From Agriotes lineatus (taxonomy: Eukaryota > Arthropoda > Insecta > Coleoptera > Elateridae), in assembly GCA_940337035.1 (NCBI GenBank), contig CALNHX010002954.1:62001-126000 (forward strand): DNA of 64,000 bases, in the 5' to 3' direction. Position 1 is the stretch's first letter. The number at the start of each line of letters is the position of its first letter. This document shows, in pieces, positions 1-9,223 of the stretch. The position numbers and the translations under genes were made by a program. Below the pieces are notes generated by a model. That model had not been told where the DNA came from, ran no database searches, and worked only from the letters and a program-made list of their open reading frames with translations.

Positions 1-42
1 ATTAATATTGAAAGTTGAAGTTGGCCTTCGCATTTCGTATAA

Positions 43-375
43 ATGCAGACCTCCAAGCTGCAGCAAACCATTCTGTTACCTGCTTTTGCAATGTCAACTG
101 TGTGCCAATCTTGTAGAGGTGTTCTACTACCCAAAATGATGTCTAAATACTCGAGGCTTAGCTTGAAGAAAACATCGGAAAAGGGTAAAGTTAAACTTTG
201 CGCCTGCACGGAACCGAGCGTTTCATCCCCCAGTTCCGTACAGACATTGTCGCAAGCCGCCATTACGGTTTTAAGTGACGTATTAATTGCTCCTAATTAC
301 GAAATTATTTCTCCAAGTAGTCAAGGTTCGAGCAAAATTTTAAAATCAGCTTTAAAGAAAGGTCAGAAAATTTAA
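43..375 (+). CDS. Hypothetical 110-residue protein at left edge of the endogenous virus
   Basis: An ATG-initiated open frame of 110 codons lies just inside the window edge, upstream of the first convincing adintovirus gene and on the same strand. The product is Ser/Lys-rich with three cysteines in its N-terminal half (around CQSC and CAC) and a basic C-terminus ending KSALKKGQKI. I recognise no domain. It could be an independent small early gene, the last exon of a gene that begins outside the window, or an untranslated stretch that is open by chance. The 43-base gap to the next ORF argues for a compact viral layout. Confidence is low because nothing but openness and position supports it. Confidence 0.3.
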   Translation: MQTSKLQQTILLPAFAMSTVCQSCRGVLLPKMMSKYSRLSLKKTSEKGKVKLCACTEPSVSSPSSVQTLSQAAITVLSDVLIAPNYEIISPSSQGSSKILKSALKKGQKI

Positions 376-418
376 AAAAAAACCGGCAAAATTCAATTTT
401 TGGAAATATATAGAGAAT

Positions 419-1292
419 ATGAATGTGGAGACTGAGAAGAAAACGGGAGAATTTCAGGTTCAAGTGGAAAATGTATCCACATTTGATAGTCGGACAGTTG
501 GTGAACTGTCTACTCCAAAATTCCAAAATATGCCGATGCAATCTGAGTCTCCGCATCTATCACAAACGGAAATGTTTATGGAAGCGTTCGATTTTGACGA
601 CATTCCATTGGAAAAGGCGGCTTCCGGCGACGGTGCGGCGCAAGAGTTTACAACCCTTGTAGATGGTTTGGAGATAGACTCCGGCTCAAGTCGACCGACC
701 AGTCGAATTTCGAAGCGGCTAACAATCCAACCTTCGGAAAATGTGGCCGCAGCGCCTTCTGTAATTGTACAGGCGTCTCCGGTTTCGGGTGGTGTAGCTG
801 TTGTAGCCACTGGGAGTGACGTAATCGATACTGTGGTGTCGATTACGTCTACCCCGCAGGAGGAAGACATGGATGACATTTCGCCATCCCAGCGTGCCGA
901 ACGTGAATACGTGTCTAATCGGAATGCAATAGATGCTAAAGCTGCTGATCTTCGCAGTGGAGAGCATTATCTAAGGTATATTAGATATTATTTTTTTATC
1001 CATATATGTTATTTAACATTGAAGGTGTTTAGAACGTGCTTTTCCCAGTTTAGTAGCTTATATTGTTATTAGCTCCCTAGAAATTCGAGCCGCCAGCCTA
1101 GAAGCGACGATGCATGATGAGTACCTAAAAAGCATAGCTGCTTTACCTAAGATCCGCCACGGCCATAGCGCAACTAACATGGACATCTTTAAGAATGCTG
1201 CGTTAGCAAGGCTAGAGCTAATCCAAGATCTGTTAGCTGTGGAGAGTGCGATTCGTGCAAGACGTCAGGAGCTCGATAAAAAAGCTAAGTAA
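419..1292 (+). CDS. Unrecognised acidic protein, two predicted exons (419-975, 1073-1292)
   Basis: The first open segment starts at ATG 419. It encodes a Ser/Thr/Val-rich acidic region without recognisable domains, then a charged segment around DDISPSQRAEREY. At 976 there is a GTATAT donor after AG and at 1071-1072 an AG acceptor. The 97-bp interval joins the frame in phase 2 to an open segment whose helical, charged product includes RLELIQDLLAVESAIRARR and stops at 1290-1292. Together they would give about 258 residues. A polyadenylation signal AATAAA lies at 1437-1442. The splice is inferred from the motifs and frame only. Without it the first ORF runs to 1072 with a hydrophobic tail translated from the intron. 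The position beside polymerase B suggests an early adintovirus gene of unknown role. Confidence 0.5.
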
Positions 1293-1536
1293 CGAGTAGA
1301 TAATCGTTTAACATATCATACACCTCTAACACAAATAACCTTGCCCCTATCCTCTCCAGGGTGTCCAAAGCGAATCCTCCCCGTGGTGACACCTGGGTAA
1401 TCCGTTCGAGGTTTAATTTGTTAATCAGTGTTTATAAATAAAGGTGTTCATTGCGTTTGTGAATAGTAAGCCTCGAGCTGGGTAGCTAATCGCGCAATTA
1501 GTATATTAACCGATTGCGCGAGACTAATTTGCCATT
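1293..1536 (+). other. Intergenic 3' end and polymerase upstream region
   Basis: No ORF is supportable here. An AATAAA signal at 1437-1442 probably ends the preceding transcript. The AT-rich stretch before the polymerase start includes TATATTAA-like sequence near 1502. I saw no repeat or RNA structure. Confidence 0.4.
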
Positions 1537-4500
1537 ATGTTCAGGTGCACTGCTTGTGGAGAGTCCTTCACCAGAGCTGACAATTTGTTTCGCCATCGAA
1601 GAGATAGCTGTCGCCACGAGCTGGGCCACCCATCGACGAGTGGTAAGTGGAAACGTGTTGATTGCTGTTGATTATATCGATTGTGTGTTTCCTACAGGTG
1701 ACGCTATGGAGGCTTCGGTAGCAGCTGGTGAGGGACCATCGGCGAGTTAACGTCCAAGACCTAATGACTCCAGCGGTGGTGAGTGCGTCTCTATTGTAGT
1801 GTTTCATGTTTTCCAACGTTTGGTTTAACAGAACAGCTCCCCAAGACGCAATACTGCTACGTGTGTGATGAAAATGTTCGTCGGACTTGTTTCGTTGGAC
1901 ACCTGAGCAGCAATCGTCACACGAGGCGGTGTGATGTTATCCACCTGGAGAAAGGAGTGGTAGCCCTTCCAAGCGCCTTCAAGTCCCGTGTTGCCAGCTA
2001 CAGGGTGTCCACGGAAAATTATCATATAAGTGTTGTAGAATATATGACGGAATTGAAAGACAAAATTATAGGTCTAATAGAAGGACAACTGACCAAATTA
2101 AACAGTATAAAATTCAATTTCGAACTTTTCGGGTATTTTATTTTGGAGACTCAAGATGTACAAGACGTCAAAAGTTTTAATACGACCAACGAGGTGGTCA
2201 CTCGCGGTACAGACTTGAACGAATTATATGATAATTTAACGGGGTATTGGACCAGAAGGTGTCCGAATTTGAGGAACTCGATTCAGGTGTGTATTACAAT
2301 TTTAATTCTTGTTAATGTTACTAACCGCAAAATGTTTACAGGGTGGATCTTGAAGCAGCTGCTGTACCTAGAATTAAATATAAATAAATTCAATCCGTTT
2401 CGGGCGTCTTCGTATATCCTGCTCCCGGAGCAGATTCAGACCAAGAAAGCGATCGTGAACGTCCAAAACGTCAAGGACGAGCGTTGTTTCGGGTGGGCGG
2501 TAACCTCGGCCCTCTGCGAACCAGATGGACCGTCTAATCGAACGAGTTCGTATCCGGATTGCAGCGATTTTTTAAATTTTGAGGACATTAAATTCCCTGT
2601 TAGATTGCGCGATATTTCTAAATTTGAAAAAAATAACCCTCAACTTTCTATAAATGTATACGCGTTGGAAAAAACTTTTCAAAACGATATTACCATATAT
2701 GAAGTTGTGGGACCTCTGTACTATTCGCCACGTATAAAAAACAGACATATAAATTTACTGCTTCTAACAGACGGCGAAGGTAATAGCCACTACTGTTGGA
2801 TCGCTGATTTGTCTAGGTTAGTTTCGCGGCAAATAACGGCTAGGGCCAATGCGAAACATTTTTGTAATGGTTGTCTAAATTACTTTCGCACCGATGCCCA
2901 TCTGGAGAACCATAAGCTTTTTGACTGTAATCATGTATGCACAAAGTTGCCTACGACAGAGCCGATCACGGATAAGTGTGGGGAGGTGAGGCCTCAGAAC
3001 ATTCTTAAATTTGATAATTATCATAAGCAATTGAAAGTGCCATTTTGCATCTATGCAGATTTCGAGACAGTTTTATCACCTGTCGATGGTGGGGATCAGG
3101 AGCCGGATCGCGAAAGACCTTATACGATCAAAACGTGCGAGCACAAACCGTATTCTTTCGCGTATTATTTGAAATGTTCTTTCGATGATACTCTATCCAA
3201 ATTCGAAATTTATAGGGGTGAGGATGCTGTGGACGTGTTTGTTGAACGTCTAGACAGAGACGTTCGCGCGCTATATTTCAACAGTTTGAAGCATGTTGTA
3301 CCCCTCAAGCCTCTGGCTCCGCAAGAAATTCAAAATTTTAAGGATGCTGCTTCATGTCATATTTGCAATCGTCCTTTTGGAGAGGAGAACGTAAAGGTTC
3401 GCGATCACGACCATTTGACCGGAGAATATCGGGGAGCTGCCCATTCTAATTGCAATCTAAATTATAAACTTCCAAATTTTATTCCCGTATTTTTTCACAA
3501 TTTAAATTACGATTCCCACCTTTTTGTAAAACAGTTAGCTCAAAATAACGAAGACCTTGATGTCATTCCAGAAAATAAGGAAAAATATATTTCATTTGGC
3601 AAACGTCTTTGGGTAGATGAAGTCGTTGTTGACGGAAAACGGAAAAACGTTTATATGCAAATTTGATTTTTAGATAGTTACCGATTTTTAAGTTCTTCTT
3701 TAGCATCGCTGGCCGCCACGTTATCAGATGATCAGTGTGTTGAAATTCATAAGCAATTCGGACATGACATCAAATTCGAACTGATGAGACAGAAAGGTGT
3801 GTTTCCCTATTCGTATCTGGATTCATTTACAAAATTAGACGAGCCGGCGTTGCCCACAATCGCCCAGTTTTATGATCATTTAACCGAGACGCATATTACT
3901 GAGGTCGATTACGAGCGCGCCGTTAAGGTCTGGAAAACTTTCGAATGTGAAACGTTGGGCGACTATTCCGATGTTTACCTCAAATGTGACGTGTTTATAT
4001 TGGTAGACGTTTTCGAAAACTTTCGCAATTTTTATTTAAATCAATATAATTTAGATCCGGCGCAGTACTTCACCGCCCCCGGTTTAAGTTGGGACGCCAT
4101 GTTAAAATATACGAGGGTTGAGTTGGAACTGTTGACGGATATGGATATGTTTCACTTTTTTAGAAAGGGTATTCGTGGGGGAGTTAGTACTTGTGTCGGG
4201 CGAAAGGCTATTGCCAACAATAAATTTGCGGGTAACTATGACGCTTCAAAGCCCACTTCTTTTCTTGTTTTTTTAGACGCCACCAACCTTTATGGCCATA
4301 GTATGAGACAGTTTCTACCGCAAGGTGGTTTTGTTTGGTTGACTGACGAGGAAATTGATAGTTTTGACGTATTTCAAATTTTGGACGACTCAGATACTGG
4401 GTACGTGTTGGAAGTTGACTTGCGGTACCCTGAAAATTTACATGACGATCACAATGACTTCCCCTTTTGCCCCGAGCTATTGGTGCCTCCACAGGGAAAA

Positions 4501-5546
4501 TTTAAAAATGCAAAATTAATTCCAAATTTGTATGACAAACACAATTATATTATTCACTACAGGAATTTGAGGCAATGTTTAGAGGCCGGCTTGATTTTGG
4601 TTAAAACGCATAAAATACTTAAGTTTAGACAATCTCCATATCTCAGATCCTACATCGATTTAAACACAAATTTACGTAACCAGTCTGACAATTTAACCGA
4701 AATTCATTCAAACTAGCTAACAATAGCGTCTTTGGTAAAACCATGGAAAACGTGGACAAAAGGGTTGTTGTAAAGTTAATTAGTCATTGGGAGAAAATTG
4801 GTAATAGAATGGGGGCAGAAGCTTTGATATCGAAACCTAACTTTAAAGATAGAATTCGGTTTGGGGAAAATTTAATAGCAGTGGAAATGAACAGAACGTC
4901 GGTTTTATATAACAAACCCATTTATGTTGGTTTCTCAGTTTTAGATCTTTCGAAAACGGTAATGTACGATTTTTATTACAAATTTTTGAAGCATACATAC
5001 GGCCGTAATGTGTCTCTACTCTATTCTGACACTGACTCATTCATCCTGGAAATTTTTACTGAAAATTTTTACGCGGACATGCAAAAGCACCTTGATCTCT
5101 TTGATACATCAAATTACAAGAATGGTTTGCACGGAATTTCGAGAACCGAGTCTGTTGTTGGCAAATTTAAGGATGAGTACGCTGGGGTGGCTGTGTGTTG
5201 CTATTACGGGGTCGGTGCAAAAACATACTGTGTAAACGCTGTTGGTAAGGAAGCCAAAAAGGCGAAGGGAGTTAGAAAGAGTGCTGTTCGGAATCACCTC
5301 ACCACCGAAATTTATAAATCTGTAGCCGAAAACAAGAGGGAAGTTGTATTTTGTCAGATGTATGTGTTTCGTTCCCATTTACACACTATGTACACCGAAT
5401 TAATGAATAAGGTTGCGCTTTCTTCGCGAGATGATAAACGCTTCCTTATTCCTAATACTACCAAAACCTTAGCGTGGGGTCACCGTGATATAGATGTTTA
5501 CAGTCGTCTAGACAACTTGCTGCGCATTGCCGAAACGATGACGTAG
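1537..5546 (+). pseudogene. Adintovirus/Maverick protein-primed DNA polymerase B, disrupted
   Basis: This is a family B protein-primed DNA polymerase (DNA_pol_B_2), the replicative enzyme of adintoviruses and Polintons. A short first exon from ATG 1537 to 1642 encodes a C2H2 finger (CTACGESFTRADNLFRHRRD). It is followed by a GTAAGT donor at 1643 and an acceptor at 1696-1697. The main exon begins near 1832 with a second Cys/His finger (YCYVC...H...H). Exonuclease motif I (YADFET) is at about 3050, Exo II (HNLNYDSH) at about 3500 and Exo III (FLDSYRF) just after 3666. Polymerase motif A (DATNLYG) is at about 4280, motif B (LANNSVFGKTMEN) at about 4715 and motif C (YSDTDSF) at about 5025. The gene is broken by an in-frame TGA at 3664-3666, between Exo II and Exo III, and by a frameshift at about 4700-4716, just before motif B. 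An in-frame TAA at 1748-1750 may or may not be spliced out. It runs convergent to the integrase. Confidence 0.93.
1643..1831 (+). other. Two predicted introns at the 5' end of polymerase B
   Basis: The first intron, 1643-1697, is GTAAGT...CCTACAG and keeps the zinc-finger frame. A second acceptor, TTTAACAG, ends at 1831. Two donors are frame-compatible with it. GTGAGG at 1728 leaves a 30-base exon. GTGAGT at 1779 is the better consensus and gives a 53-bp intron, but it keeps the TAA at 1748-1750 in the mRNA. Which donor is used decides whether that TAA is a lesion. This is sequence inference only. Confidence 0.5.
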
Positions 5547-5885
5547 CAATATGTTCGCGGAACAGTATTCGTTATTACTTAACAGCAGAGGTCCTACACG
5601 GCTTTCTTGTACTTTGTAGGTTTAGTTATTGTATATAGCAATTATAGTATAGGTTAAGAACACTAGCTTGTATGATATAGGTAGTAAGTTAAATTTTACG
5701 AAAAATCTGATTGTTTGGGTCCGCATTACCAAGTATATTTGTTATTTAACACTGTAGTCACTCATGTTTAGCATTTACAATAATAAATTACTGTAAAACA
5801 TAAAAAGTTTTTATTTAAAGAAAATAAATGGTAGTAAAACAAAAAAAAGTGTTTTATTGAAAGAGTTCTATAGAATCATAATAAG
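5547..5885. terminator. Convergent 3' ends with polyadenylation signals
   Basis: This AT-rich, non-coding interval separates the plus-strand polymerase from the minus-strand integrase. AATAAA-type signals occur on the plus strand near 5780 and 5823 and on the minus strand near 5855-5860. That is what two convergent pol II transcripts need. Nothing else is recognisable. Confidence 0.5.
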
Positions 5886-6813
5886 TTATACAACATTGTT
5901 TTTGGATATCCAGGAATTGTGACGATTATCGAATCCCAACCACTTTACGTAAAGCTGATTACCCTTCTTCTTCAACACCTTTTCTACCAGGTATACGTCC
6001 GAGTGTTTGGTTTTCTGTAATTCGTGCTCGTAAAATCCACCTTTGATTTCTTGCCCTTCCTGATCGGTGAGTCTGTAGGTGGTAGGATTTGTAAGTCGCA
6101 CTGTGGCTATTTTGAATATTTCGTTGCTCCAGCTGGGTGTGTAGCCCTTGCTAAATATCGAACGATATTTACTAATGCGTACAGAATCTCCTTTATGAAA
6201 CTTTTGAGGTGTCGGATCTACAGTTTTTGTGTGGCTGTACACGGTGTGTAACAGACGTTTGGCATTTTTAAGATTAACTTCAGCCGGCTTCATACCTGTT
6301 GTGCTATGCCTGGTTGTGTTATATTTGCTTAAAAGTTGGGGCAGAATGTCCAACCATTTGTAGGACCCTTGCAAACTAAACTGCTTCCACATCATGTTCT
6401 TAAGGGTGCGGTTACATCTTTCTATGATGCTGCTTTTCATAGTTGAATACGTGCTGTAATGATTTATCTTGTAACGTCGCATCAATGCTTGAAAATCGCT
6501 GTTATAAAATTCTTTTCCCAAATCGGTTTGTACGTTTTTTGGAGATACCTTTATTAGCAAGAACTTTTCGCATAGCTGCCGCTACATCTTTTCCCGTTTT
6601 CCGTTTTACCGGGAGAGCCCACAAGTATTTAGAAAACGCATTAATAACAGCTAAAATGTATCGATAACCTTTATTGCTTCGTGCATATGGTTGCATCTCC
6701 ACCAAATCCGCTTGTAGTAAATCATGCAATCCTTTGAGAATCACCCGTCGTCTCTTGAAATTTCTTCGCGCTGGTTTGTGAAGTTCTGCAACTAGATCCT
6801 CCTTAGGACTCAT
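5886..6813 (-). pseudogene. Retroviral-type integrase with C-terminal chromodomain, frameshifted
   Basis: This is the adintovirus/Maverick rve integrase that joins the linear genome to host DNA. It starts at ATG 6813, overlapping the end of the upstream MPIDKFG gene. The first segment ends a basic region and enters the catalytic core with the first Asp in LLQADLVEM. The second Asp lies in VQTDLGKEF and the Glu in SSIIERCNRT, giving a D,D-35-E arrangement. An SH3-like strand region follows, and a chromodomain closes the protein (YLVEKVLKKKGNQLYVKW...NSW). The two parts lie in different frames. They meet at a T-run near 6533-6541 (A-run on the coding strand), so a small indel has broken the core between the first and second Asp. 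Chromodomains are usual in this integrase family and may guide insertion to modified histones. Confidence 0.92.
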
Positions 6814-7198
6814 TGCCGAATGTTGCTGTATCGACTGCTATGGGACATTTAAGCAGCAGTTGCACGTATAACTTAGTGTTTATGGATTCGAATTTCAGTT
6901 TATCTCCTCGCCGCAATGTCTTACCGACAAGCGTGTCGTGTTTGATGCCGTTGATGTGTGATACTACCAAAGGTCCGTTGACTTGAACACTTATGATCTC
7001 ACCGATCGTTAACGGAAAAATGTACTCATTATTACCGAAAATTTTGGAATATCCGCTTTCATCATAACCACGCTCCACTAGCAGCAGTGGTACCTCTATA
7101 TGGAGTCGGTTTACATTTTCAACTTTCATAAAGATATGTTTGCGATGAGAGCCGTAGCGCGCGCTACGGTAGTGGCGTCCAAATTTGTCTATGGGCAT
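6803..7198 (-). CDS. MPIDKFG-family small virion-type protein, copy 1
   Basis: I place the start at ATG 7198 because the product then begins MPIDKFGRH, matching the start of a paralogue at 14992. That gives about 131 residues. An open extension upstream to 7393 lies over the neighbouring gene and is probably a shadow. Shared features with the paralogue are the N-terminal MPIDKFG[RK]H, a central G..EY.(F/I)P segment, and a C-terminal [RK]GD.LKF...LYV...LK.PI pattern. The predicted composition is beta-rich. The 3' end overlaps the integrase start by 11 bases. The function is unknown. A structural role such as an appendage or minor coat protein is a guess based on duplication and small beta-rich size. 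The ORF is open and appears intact. Confidence 0.7.
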   Translation of the reverse strand: MPIDKFGRHYRSARYGSHRKHIFMKVENVNRLHIEVPLLLVERGYDESGYSKIFGNNEYIFPLTIGEIISVQVNGPLVVSHINGIKHDTLVGKTLRRGDKLKFESINTKLYVQLLLKCPIAVDTATFGNES

Positions 7199-7260
7199 TA
7201 CTCTATCGTCTAACACCTTCTGATCGTAATTCAATAGGTCCTCTGCTTTTTGTACTCGTC

Positions 7261-8361
7261 TTAGTGAATTATTTTTGCATCTCGTAGAGCTTGGGTGATG
7301 CTTACGATTTCGTTGGAATGGCCGGTGTGCCCCGCTACCTGAGAGGCTAGTAATATGCGCAGACGATCCACTAATGAATTTGGATCTTTCCAAGGAACAA
7401 ATTCCACTTTTTTATTGGTTACTGTTAATAACCCCCTACCGGTACGCTGCACCCTCGATGCGGCTCTGGTAGGTTGTCTAATGCCGGAGGATGTAGCCAG
7501 GGGGCGTACTACTTTCATATATTTTGCGCCGGCGTTGCCGCTTATCCCTTGGGTTGGATCGTAGTTCTTACGATTTGCGGCGGATCGGTTCACTATGTCA
7601 TAGTAATTTTCACTGTCTTTGGTTGTATAAGTTATCGGTTTCTTTAAGAACATTAATTCGTAAAAGCCGGGGGTGCTTTTGTATACTATTCTATTGCCGT
7701 GATCTGTAATAACCATGTCCTGACCCTCAAAAGTAAGCTGTTTATTCCCAATTGCAAACTTATCAGTGTCTATGTCCCATCGAACTCCATAGTGGAGATC
7801 GTACTTGCTCTCTGTATCTCGTATCATTCCCTCGATATATTTTCTAGCTAACCCTGAGAACTGTTCCAGGTATTCTCCTAGAACTTCCGGTTCCATCATT
7901 TGTCGCACGGTTTCCCTAGCCTCTGCTACTGAACTTTCAATTGCCGCTTCTTCTTCTTGAACTTCTACCTGTTGCTCCTCATCCGGTAAACTCTCATACA
8001 ATACTTCTCTGTCAATAAATCTAGGTGTGGATGTTACCAACGCTGAAGTCGACGGTCCGGGAATGGCAATGTCGGGGGTTGACGCTCGTACGGGGGTTTT
8101 GCCATTTCTCGGACGGGGTAGGATAGATGGTGTGGACACTCGTCGTTTGATGGTTCTCAGCATAGGTCCTACTTCTTGCTGTATTATTTGACCTCCTTCT
8201 TGCTTAATGGATGTTAGCAATTCCGTGAGTGGTTGGGAAATTGGTTTAAATTGCTCCGCAAGAGCCGTCTGCGATTCGGCGATATCTGCTTTTAAAGTTT
8301 CATATTTCCGCCTGACAGCCTTTCTAGCTTTAATAAGATCGCTTACTAACCGTTTGTCCAT
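7261..8361 (-). CDS. Coiled-coil protein with a conserved insect/Maverick domain (DUF8207-like)
   Basis: This is an intact 366-residue ORF from ATG 8361. The N-terminal 100 residues are helical and charged (RKAVRRKYETLKADI), probably coiled coil, followed by a Pro/Ser/Thr-rich linker and an acidic helical stretch (EEQQVEVQEEEAAIESS). The C-terminal half has the pattern YGVRWDID...LTFEGQDMVI...YKSTPGFYELMFLKKP, then YDIVNRSAANRKNYDP. I associate this with an uncharacterised domain that is widespread in insect Maverick-derived proteins (named DUF8207 in Pfam, from memory and unverified). It lies between the ATPase and the MPIDKFG protein on the same strand. The function is unknown, and a virion or assembly role would fit the neighbours. 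Confidence 0.65.
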   Translation of the reverse strand: MDKRLVSDLIKARKAVRRKYETLKADIAESQTALAEQFKPISQPLTELLTSIKQEGGQIIQQEVGPMLRTIKRRVSTPSILPRPRNGKTPVRASTPDIAIPGPSTSALVTSTPRFIDREVLYESLPDEEQQVEVQEEEAAIESSVAEARETVRQMMEPEVLGEYLEQFSGLARKYIEGMIRDTESKYDLHYGVRWDIDTDKFAIGNKQLTFEGQDMVITDHGNRIVYKSTPGFYELMFLKKPITYTTKDSENYYDIVNRSAANRKNYDPTQGISGNAGAKYMKVVRPLATSSGIRQPTRAASRVQRTGRGLLTVTNKKVEFVPWKDPNSLVDRLRILLASQVAGHTGHSNEIVSITQALRDAKIIH

Positions 8362-8417
8362 GTTGCTATTACTGTCGTTGTTCGTAGACTAATAATTTGT
8401 ACAGCAGTGGTCCATGC

Positions 8418-9115
8418 CTATATAGTGAAATAACTGTCGAACCCTTTTCTATAACGACCGGCGTTGATTTCGCTTTCTTTGTCGATAACTAAAAATCCGT
8501 GATCTTTGATCCAACAGTGGGAACATAAGTTTTTAAACTTTTCGAATGACATGTCTGTGTTTACATGATCATCGTAAATGTGTTTAAGATTGGTGTGGTC
8601 TTGCCGGAATACGATTATGATATTCGCATTATCTCGCACCAGTTGTTTCGGGATTGATGAGTAAGTCTGACAGAGGTAAAAACAATCTATATTTCGATGA
8701 CGTCCGAAACTAAAATAATCTCTAATTATGCTTTGAGTGTCGCATGCCACATCATCAAACACAATAACAGAATTTTCTTTCGCCTTGTGTGGTTTGATAA
8801 CCTCACACCCCTCGCTGAATTCGTAGAATCCGATTTCTTTTAGTGACTTCAGGAGTATCTTCAGAAATTTGTATTTAGGTTGGTCAAGGGTTTTGAATAC
8901 AAATACAAGTTGAGAAACCGCACCCCATTGCGGTGCAGCAAAAGACTGATCATCGCATTGGTTTTCCCAGAGCCGGAAGGACCAATGATCAAACCCCTTT
9001 TACATCCTATACCCAGTAAAGTGCCGTGTCGTCTGAACCTCTGTGACATGGAATTTACTGTATGATTTACTACCGGCAGCGAACATTTTTGTTTCACAAG
9101 TTTGACGTTCTTCAT
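8418..9115 (-). pseudogene. FtsK/HerA-type genome packaging ATPase, frameshifted
   Basis: This is the packaging ATPase of the adintovirus/Polinton morphogenesis module (A32/FtsK-HerA superfamily). Translation starts at ATG 9115. The Walker A motif GPSGSGKT is at about residues 45-52. Walker B (SVIVFDDVA) lies downstream near 8755. A following segment, FSFGRHRNIDCFYLCQTYSSIPKQ, contains the sensor-like glutamine that is usual in this family. The Walker A part and the Walker B part are in different frames. The break falls near 8880-8890, just after YLYSKPL. The gene diverges from the PLA2/core gene across a 108-base promoter region. The length (about 230 residues) is normal for the family. Confidence 0.9.
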
Positions 9116-9223
9116 CGTTTTCGGACGGGGACGAACTAGCTTCTAACCGCGCTGTGCTAAGTATATATCTACCCCCTTTGAGCTTCACATCGTCAGTCGC
9201 TCTTCGACGAGCGTTTCTTTAAG
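9116..9223. promoter_or_regulatory. Divergent promoter between packaging ATPase and virion core gene
   Basis: This 108-base gap separates two divergent genes. On the plus side TATATAT is at 9162-9168 and a TCAGT initiator-like site at 9193-9197, 30 bases later, which is the arthropod TATA-to-Inr spacing. The ATG is at 9224. No equally clear TATA is visible for the minus-strand gene. Confidence 0.5.

Noticed and set aside
460..879. Minus-strand ORF of 139 codons
   Set aside because: It is the shadow of the plus-strand acidic gene, with composition explained by its complement.
3664..3666. Possible stop-codon readthrough or selenocysteine TGA in polymerase B
   Set aside because: The same gene has a frameshift near 4700-4716, and three other core genes are broken, so a simple inactivating mutation is the better explanation.
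6803..7393. Start of MPIDKFG copy 1 at 7393
   Set aside because: The extra N-terminus overlaps the neighbouring gene and has low-complexity shadow composition. The paralogue starts exactly at MPIDKFG.
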